A DNA stretch of 12,147 nt from assembly GCA_002817055.1 (NCBI GenBank), contig MUCU01000053.1, positions 1 through 12,147 on the forward strand, in the 5' to 3' direction. Positions 7,758 to 12,147 of the stretch are shown piece after piece. The DNA comes from SAR202 cluster bacterium Io17-Chloro-G7. Its GTDB lineage: Bacteria > Chloroflexota > Dehalococcoidia > UBA3495. Within the stretch, counting starts at the first letter, position 1; every line of letters starts with the position of its first letter. The notes below the pieces were generated by a model that was given only the letters and a program-made list of their open reading frames with translations, had not been told where the DNA came from and searched no databases. A program made the position numbers and the translations under genes.

Positions 7758-8091
7758 CTAGCTCCCTTATGATCCGAGTTAACGGGGATTCTTGCTCTAG
7801 GCCTACCAGCGGCGCCTGGAAAAGCTCTGAATTAAAATATGACATTAAAGAGGCTTTGTCTGTAGCAGAAATCTCGAGCTTAAGGCTGCGTTCCAGGCTA
7901 CCCTTCTCGACCCCTTTCTCCCAGCAGCTTTCTGTCCTACAGAGGTATGCCCCGCGACCGCTTGATCTTCCATCGGGATCCACGTGGACATTGCCTTGGG
8001 GAGTCTTAACGATGCGGATCAACTCCCGCTTGGGGAGTTTTTGGGCGCACGAGACGCAACTGCGCTCCGGAATGTGCCGTACCCTGGCCAA
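7723..8091 (-). CDS. ylxR: YlxR family RNA-binding protein
   Basis: YlxR proteins are small nucleic-acid-binding proteins found between nusA and infB; a regulatory role has been reported for some members. The core HIPERSCVSCAQKLPKRELIRIV...GRGAYLC...CWEKG...LERSLK is typical, with the conserved RxCVxC, PK-ELIR and GRGAYLC motifs. I place the start at a TTG (8089-8091) because GAAGGA lies seven bases before it and the protein then begins seven residues ahead of the PER motif, as usual. An open frame extends to an ATG at 8223, but those 44 residues are Gly/Pro/Ala/Arg-rich and overlap the end of nusA by 71 bases, so they look like an out-of-frame reading of the nusA tail. The stop overlaps infB. 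The C-terminal part (about 45 residues) is beyond the YlxR core. Confidence 0.88.
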   Translation of the reverse strand: MARVRHIPERSCVSCAQKLPKRELIRIVKTPQGNVHVDPDGRSSGRGAYLCRTESCWEKGVEKGSLERSLKLEISATDKASLMSYFNSELFQAPLVGLEQESPLTRIIRELDDNQQPNRYDG

Positions 8092-8152
8092 AGCCAATTC
8101 CTTCGGAGGCCAACCTGCGGACCTCTGTCTAACTTTTGGCCGATTACTGAAC

Positions 8153-9829
8153 TTATCGCCGCCTGGCCCCGCGGGCGCCCGCACCGGAACTCCGGCGACC
8201 CTTGCGGGTCCCTCGAGCGCCACCCCTTGATTCTTCTACTATGTCTTCGGCAAATCGTATCTTACCAGCATCCGGGATTACCACCGATAGGCTGGGAACA
8301 AGTTCGAGGTCGTCGGCCAGCAACTCTCTGTCGCTCTCATCTTCCTCGTCTTCAGCGTCCAATAATTCCGATTCACTTAGGGTGAATGACTCCAAATCCT
8401 CGACGCTGAACCCGGAATCAGTGTCCGCTTGGAGTTGAGCCGCTGCTTGCTGGGCCAAGTCTTCTTCGTTGATCAACTCTTCGAGAATCTTGTCCTCGTC
8501 CTGTTCTTCAGCGGATTCAACGGTAAGTGTTCCTTCGGGCGTCGCAGATTCGACCGCCTCTGTGACTACCGCTGAGTCCGCCACCGCCGCCGGTGATTCA
8601 ATTTCGGCGGGTACCTCTTGAAGCGCCTCTACCGCCGCCTCTTCTACGATGGATTCTTCTGCTTGGGCCGCCACTGCTTCTGCTTCGGCTACCACGGCTG
8701 GGACTTCTTTCTCCTCGGCCTCCAATGCCTCAAGCGCTGCAATCGCCGCCTTTTCCTGAGTTCTCTTTAACCGCTCTTCTTGCAGTTCTTCCCATTCGGT
8801 ATGGCCTTTGATATCTAGCCGCCATCCCGTGAGTCTGGCTGCCAACCGCGTGTTTTGGCCTTCTTTTCCAATGGCCAGAGACAACTGTCTGTCGGGCACC
8901 ACAACGATTGCTGTCGTGTCCGCAGTGGACAACTCCACGTGCACCGGCTCCGAGGGGCTAAGGGCCTTGGAGATAAAGACTTTCGGTTCTTTATCCCAAG
9001 AAACTACGTCAATCTTTTCGCCTTGGAGTTCATTTACAATGCTTTGTATTCGGTTCCCGCGTATGCCTATGCACGAGCCTACTGGGTCAATTCCCGGTTG
9101 GGTAGCATGGACGGCTACTTTGCTCCGGAACCCGGCTTCCCTAGCTATTGCCTTAATTTCCACGACGCCGTTGTACACTTCGGGTACTTCGATTTCGAAA
9201 AGCCGGCGCAACATATCCTTGTGGCTGCGTGAAACGATAATCTCCGGCCCCTTCGGACCGTTGCGCACGCTAAGGACATATATCTTTGTTCGTTGACCCT
9301 TGCGGTATCTTTCGGTGCTGACCTGCTCTTCATATGGCAAGATGGCCTGGGCCCGGCCCAAATCCAAAGTTATTGCTCTACCGGAATCGGTCTGCTCGAT
9401 GACTCCAGACACGATGTCGTTCTGATGCTGTGAGAACTCTTGGAAGAGCAACTCTCGTTCAGCCTCTCGCAGCCGCTGGAGGACCACTTGCTTAGCGGTC
9501 TGGGCGGCGATTCTGCTGGCGTTGTGGGGCAGTGGTTCCTCAGCGGCAACTTCGTCACCCACGACTGCGCCCGGCTTGAACTGCTGAGCGTCGGCGATGG
9601 TGATCTCTCTTTCGGAATCTTCGACGATTTCCACAACGGATTTCAGGGCATATACCCCAACTTCCCCCGTGTTGGGGTTCAGTTTCACGGAAATGTTTTG
9701 CCCCATAACGGGGTTGTCTTTCTTAAATGCCGAAGCAAGGGCTACCTCAATGGCCTGAAGCACTTGCTCTCGAGGCAAGTGTCGTTCGGCTGCCAACTGA
9801 GTCAGCGCTATTAAAAAATCGCTCTTCAC
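8153..9829 (-). CDS. nusA: Transcription termination/antitermination factor NusA with acidic C-terminal extension
   Basis: NusA binds RNA polymerase and nascent RNA and governs pausing, termination and antitermination. The 558-residue product has the N-terminal RNAP-binding domain (1-125), an S1 domain (about 135-203, SGVIEQTDSGRAITLDLGRAQAILPYEEQ), and two KH domains (205-345) with GIRGNRIQSIVNELQGEKIDVV and IGKEGQNTRLAARLTGWRLDIKG. The conserved core ends near 348. About 185 Ala/Glu/Asp-rich residues follow, then a basic Arg/Gly tail of 24 (RGGARGTRKGRRSS... to RARR-like end). Many Gram-positive NusA proteins stop near 350-380, so this tail is unusual. The start is GTG at 9829 with AGGAGGG six bases upstream. 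It is the first gene of the nusA-ylxR-infB-rbfA-truB unit; no rimP precedes it. Confidence 0.96.
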   Translation of the reverse strand: MKSDFLIALTQLAAERHLPREQVLQAIEVALASAFKKDNPVMGQNISVKLNPNTGEVGVYALKSVVEIVEDSEREITIADAQQFKPGAVVGDEVAAEEPLPHNASRIAAQTAKQVVLQRLREAERELLFQEFSQHQNDIVSGVIEQTDSGRAITLDLGRAQAILPYEEQVSTERYRKGQRTKIYVLSVRNGPKGPEIIVSRSHKDMLRRLFEIEVPEVYNGVVEIKAIAREAGFRSKVAVHATQPGIDPVGSCIGIRGNRIQSIVNELQGEKIDVVSWDKEPKVFISKALSPSEPVHVELSTADTTAIVVVPDRQLSLAIGKEGQNTRLAARLTGWRLDIKGHTEWEELQEERLKRTQEKAAIAALEALEAEEKEVPAVVAEAEAVAAQAEESIVEEAAVEALQEVPAEIESPAAVADSAVVTEAVESATPEGTLTVESAEEQDEDKILEELINEEDLAQQAAAQLQADTDSGFSVEDLESFTLSESELLDAEDEEDESDRELLADDLELVPSLSVVIPDAGKIRFAEDIVEESRGGARGTRKGRRSSGAGARGARRR

Positions 9830-9835
9830 CGCAAA

Positions 9836-9842
9836 CCCTCCT
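9836..9842 (-). promoter_or_regulatory. Strong ribosome binding site fixing the nusA GTG start
   Basis: AGGAGGG on the minus strand ends six bases before the GTG at 9827-9829 and identifies that codon as the start. Confidence 0.85.
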
Positions 9843-9897
9843 CAGCCAACGTCCCCTCTTATGAAGTACCCAATATTCATGGGGCCTACTCAACAAG

Positions 9898-9917
9898 AAA
9901 GCGGGAAACCCCGCTTT
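9898..9917 (-). promoter_or_regulatory. Terminator-like hairpin in the nusA leader (possible attenuator)
   Basis: AAAGCGGG (9898-9905) and CCCGCTTT (9910-9917) pair perfectly around a four-base loop. Read on the minus strand, the stem ends in TTTCTTGTT, a U-rich tail, so it looks like an intrinsic terminator. It lies between the predicted nusA promoter and the nusA start, at about +20 to +40 of the transcript. It would therefore act on the operon's own message, as an attenuator, rather than on the upstream gene alone. On the + strand it is also followed by TTTT. Confidence 0.65.
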
Positions 9918-9943
9918 TAAACAAGAACCGCCCATGTGAGGAA

Positions 9944-9972
9944 AGTATATCACCAGAGCGTAGGTGTTTCAA
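9944..9972 (-). promoter_or_regulatory. Predicted strong promoter of the nusA operon (extended -10)
   Basis: On the minus strand TTGAAA (9967-9972) is followed after exactly 17 bases by TATACT (9944-9949), preceded by TGA as an extended -10. The match is close to the sigma-70 consensus. Transcription should start near 9937, giving a leader of about 108 bases before the GTG of nusA. Confidence 0.75.
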
Positions 9973-9982
9973 GTTTCGACAG

Positions 9983-10000
9983 CCTCCCCGGAGGGGGAGG
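9983..10000. terminator. GC-rich hairpin between the cysteine synthase gene and the nusA promoter
   Basis: CCTCCCC (9983-9989) and GGGGAGG (9994-10000) form a seven-bp G+C-rich stem with a GGAG loop. TCGA on each side (9976-9979, 10001-10004) can extend it across a three-base bulge. It lies about 100 bases past the end of the cysteine synthase gene and directly upstream of the nusA -35. Ending the upstream transcript is the likely role; no U-tract follows, so the call is moderate. Confidence 0.45.
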
Positions 10001-10096
10001 TCGAGTTGAAAACGAGGCTATGTGGGGGTATGAGGAGTGATCCTATGTGGCCTATATCGTCGAGGTGAGGTCGCGTCGGTTATGACTCTCTTGGTC

Positions 10097-11047
10097 CTAC
10101 CACCAAATCTTGCCTTGGGACTCTTTGGCCATTTGGTCGTAGTCTTTGGTCCATAAGCTGGTGCTTAGGTATTTCCAGCCCCCATCGGCCAAGAGGCAGA
10201 CAATTTCGCCGGATTCCATCCGCTCCGCTTGTTTCAAAGCTCCAAACACCACTGAGCCCGACGACACGCCAGCGAATATTCCTTCTTGGTGCAGCAATTC
10301 CTTGGCGGTGCGAAAAGCGTCGAAGCTGCTCACCAGCATGCGGGAGTCTAGGAGGTCCAGATCCAGGATGGGGGGTATGAACCCCTCTTCCAGGTCCCTC
10401 AATCCAGAGATAAAATCTTCCGGCTCGGGCGCAACGGCGACTACTTTAATGCTTGGGTTGTGCTCTTTAAGACGGCGTCCTACGCCCATCAAAGTCCCAC
10501 CGGTGCCCAGCCCCGCGACAAACATATCCACGTCCGGCACGGCTTCGACTATCTCTTGACCAGTGGTTTCGTAGTGGGCATTCGGGTTTCCCGAGTTCCC
10601 GTATTGGTACAGCATCAGGTAGTCGTGGGGGTGTTTTTCAACCAATGCCTGTGCCACCTCGATGGCTCCGTTGGTTCCTCTAGAGCCGTCGGATGGGATG
10701 ATCTCGGCTCCGTAGGCTTCCAAGAGTTGGCTTCGCTCGATGCTGACGTTTTCCGGCATCACCACCGACACTTTGTAACCCTTTAGTCTTCCGACCATGG
10801 CTAGAGAGATGCCCGTGTTGCCGCTGGTGGGCTCAAGGATCGTCCGGTTTGTGGACAGCTCTCCGTCTTGCGTCGCCTGGTCTATCATCTTTAGGGCAAT
10901 CCGGTCCTTCACACTGCCGGTAGGGTTGTGTCCTTCCAACTTGGCGAAGATACGGACGCTCTCTTTGGGGCTCATATTGATGAGCTCCACAACAGGAGTG
11001 TTACCGATGGTCGCCAGTATCCCTTTGTAAGTCAGATTAGTTACCAT
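10097..11047 (-). CDS. cysM: Cysteine synthase, CysM type (likely sulfur-carrier and O-phosphoserine dependent)
   Basis: This is a PLP enzyme of the beta-replacement family that makes cysteine from an activated serine and a sulfur donor. Motifs in the 316 residues are NPTGSVKDR with the PLP lysine Lys47, the substrate loop TSGNTG (74-79), the phosphate-binding GTGGT (181-185), and SSGS near 260. It resembles the Mycobacterium tuberculosis CysM, which uses O-phosphoserine and the thiocarboxylated carrier CysO, more than CysK: shared segments include MPENVSIER, MLYQYGN, EGFIP, EGIFAG, GWKYLST and a similar C-terminal end. Arg217 in GLRDLEEGF aligns by eye with mycobacterial Arg220, linked to O-phosphoserine use. 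It follows the E1-like gene by 128 bases. The ATG at 11047 has only a weak ribosome binding site. A plain O-acetylserine enzyme cannot be excluded. Confidence 0.9.
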   Translation of the reverse strand: MVTNLTYKGILATIGNTPVVELINMSPKESVRIFAKLEGHNPTGSVKDRIALKMIDQATQDGELSTNRTILEPTSGNTGISLAMVGRLKGYKVSVVMPENVSIERSQLLEAYGAEIIPSDGSRGTNGAIEVAQALVEKHPHDYLMLYQYGNSGNPNAHYETTGQEIVEAVPDVDMFVAGLGTGGTLMGVGRRLKEHNPSIKVVAVAPEPEDFISGLRDLEEGFIPPILDLDLLDSRMLVSSFDAFRTAKELLHQEGIFAGVSSGSVVFGALKQAERMESGEIVCLLADGGWKYLSTSLWTKDYDQMAKESQGKIWW

Positions 11048-11142
11048 TTACCTACCATGTTGGTCGCCATGGTTTTAATGCGCCGCTCCATCTTGCCACC
11101 GTTTTTGGACTGGCCCGATTAATCTCCGTAGGCTTTCCTAGC

Positions 11143-11181
11143 GAGACCCTTAAGCGAAACCCTTAGTCGAGACCCTTAGTC
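11143..11181 (-). repeat. 13-base tandem repeat, three units, spanning the moeB stop
   Basis: On the + strand the units are GAGACCCTTAAGC (11143-11155), GAAACCCTTAGTC (11156-11168) and GAGACCCTTAGTC (11169-11181), an exact 13-base period with only three variable positions. The stop codon of the E1-like gene (11176-11178) lies inside the last unit. Slippage duplication after the gene end is the simplest origin; protein binding is possible. Confidence 0.85.
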
Positions 11182-12018
11182 GGATGCTACCACGGCCTCT
11201 TGAGGCGGAGCGATGCCGCAGAATACTTCGTAATCGATCAACTCTGTGACGGTGGGATTGTCGCCGCACAGCGGGCAAGCGGGGTTTCTCTTAAGCTTCA
11301 CTTCACGGAAACTCATGCTCAAGGCATCAATCAGCAGAAGTCGGGAGGTGAGTGACTCTCCAATTCCTAAGAAATGCTTCAGCGCCTCGGTGGCTTGAAT
11401 GCTGCCAACCAAGCCGGTTAGAGCACCCAATACGCCAGCCTCGGCGCAGTTGGGAACCATTCCAGGAGGAGGAGGCGACGGGAACAAGCAGCGGTAGCAG
11501 CCTTGGCCCGGAATAAACACCGTGGTCTGCCCGTCGAAGATCAGGATACTTCCGTCTACCAAAGGCTTGTTCAGTAGGTAGCAAGCATCGTTGATCAGGT
11601 AGCGAGTAGCGAAATTGTCCGCTCCGTTTACCACCAAGTCGTACTGGCTAATTATTTCCATGGCGTTGTGGGATTCCAGTCTAGCCTCGTGGAGCACCAC
11701 GTTTGTGTCGGGGTTATAGGCTTTGATGTTGTCAAAAGCCGACTCAAGTTTGGGCCGGCCGACATCGGCGGTGTGATGCAAAATCTGGCGCTGTAGGTTG
11801 GAAAGATCGACCACATCGAAATCGACGATGCCGATCGTGCCTACTCCGGCCAAGGCGAGGTACACTGCGGACGGTGAGCCCAAGCCGCCCGCGCCTACTA
11901 TTAGGGCTTTGGACTGCAAAAGGGTTCTTTGCCCGTTGCTGCCAACATCCCCCATTATTATGTGGCGGCTGTAGCGCTGTACCTGGTTCGGTGTCAATGT
12001 CAAAGGCTGCTCTGCCAT
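11176..12018 (-). CDS. moeB: MoeB/ThiF-type E1-like sulfur-carrier adenylyltransferase
   Basis: E1-like enzymes of this family adenylate the C-terminal glycine of ubiquitin-like sulfur carriers (MoaD, ThiS, CysO) so it can become a thiocarboxylate. The 280-residue product shows the nucleotide-binding GAGGLGSP (42-49), DFDVVDLSNLQRQILH with Arg77, Lys90, NGADNFATRYL with Asp134, zinc ligands Cys174/Cys177 (CYRC) and Cys248/Cys251 (CPLC), and PNCAEAGVLG with Cys191. It ends soon after TELIDYEVFCG, where many relatives such as MoeZ continue into a rhodanese domain; that domain is absent, so sulfur must come from another protein. AAGGAGG lies nine bases before the ATG. The next gene leftward is CysM-type cysteine synthase, which suggests a CysO-like partner; molybdopterin or thiamine synthesis are alternatives. 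Confidence 0.92.
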   Translation of the reverse strand: MAEQPLTLTPNQVQRYSRHIIMGDVGSNGQRTLLQSKALIVGAGGLGSPSAVYLALAGVGTIGIVDFDVVDLSNLQRQILHHTADVGRPKLESAFDNIKAYNPDTNVVLHEARLESHNAMEIISQYDLVVNGADNFATRYLINDACYLLNKPLVDGSILIFDGQTTVFIPGQGCYRCLFPSPPPPGMVPNCAEAGVLGALTGLVGSIQATEALKHFLGIGESLTSRLLLIDALSMSFREVKLKRNPACPLCGDNPTVTELIDYEVFCGIAPPQEAVVASD

Positions 12019-12147
12019 GTTGCCCTTCCTCCTTAATTGTCCCAGTGGTGCTCCGGTCCGTTATTGCTGCCCGGTTAAGCCGGTTTCCCACAATTTCCTG
12101 ATCGGCTATCCATTTACCGTTTGCTAATAAGCGGGCCATAAAAAAAG
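12019..12147 (-). other. Upstream region of the E1-like gene at the window edge
   Basis: The 129 bases upstream hold the strong ribosome binding site AAGGAGG and a direct repeat of AACCGG around 12074-12090. I see no convincing promoter. An ATG at 12139 opens a frame that runs on into the E1-like gene in another phase; its first 40 codons match nothing I recognise. Whether a gene precedes, for example a sulfur carrier, cannot be seen. Confidence 0.3.

Noticed and set aside
9747..9953. Minus-strand frame running from the nusA leader into nusA in another phase
   Set aside because: Its upstream ATGs have no ribosome binding site and most of its length is the out-of-frame reading of the nusA start.
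11744..12139. 131-codon minus-strand frame starting upstream of the E1-like gene
   Set aside because: About 90 codons overlap the well-supported E1-like gene out of phase; the start has no ribosome binding site and the first 40 codons match nothing I know.

Overview
The window (GC roughly half) carries bacterial housekeeping genes and is most consistent with a Chloroflexota genome of the Dehalococcoidia/SAR202 kind. The pointers are the LexA recognition helix, a near match to the Gram-positive-type GAAC-N4-GTTC SOS box (a box type reported for Dehalococcoides), a tiny two-CxxC zinc-ribbon protein of the DUF5679 type, and the compact order nusA-ylxR-infB-rbfA-truB. This is a judgement from protein flavour; no search was run.

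Layout. From the left edge to about 2.7 kb, genes lie on the + strand: the C-terminal three quarters of gyrB (5' end outside the window), rpsT (ribosomal protein S20, TTG start), a strong hairpin, then lexA with its own promoter and a candidate SOS box. From 2.7 to 4.4 kb the DNA is gene-poor and reads leftward: a small membrane protein of the NrtS nitrate/nitrite transporter type with an N-terminal zinc-ribbon-like region, and a 46-residue DUF5679-type protein. Each has a near-consensus sigma-70 promoter and a long leader. The 3.2-3.9 kb stretch has no gene I can support.

From 9.95 kb back to 4.4 kb (minus strand) runs the transcription/translation operon nusA-ylxR-infB-rbfA-truB. Genes are tightly spaced or overlapping and are read from a very good extended -10 promoter just upstream of nusA. 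An intrinsic-terminator-like hairpin sits in the first 40 bases of the leader, so attenuation or autoregulation is plausible. rimP, which precedes nusA in many bacteria, is not at that position.

The right end (10.1-12.0 kb, minus strand) holds an E1-like MoeB/ThiF adenylyltransferase followed by a CysM-type cysteine synthase. The synthase resembles the mycobacterial enzyme that takes sulfur from the ubiquitin-like carrier CysO and uses O-phosphoserine. The pair therefore looks like a sulfur-carrier-protein route to cysteine, with the carrier not in view. A 13-base tandem repeat begins inside the moeB stop codon region.

No rRNA, tRNA, CRISPR array, insertion sequence or phage gene is visible. 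I found no clearly new multi-gene system. The best leads are the zinc-ribbon NrtS with a dyad over its -35 box, the CysM/MoeB pair, and the nusA leader hairpin.
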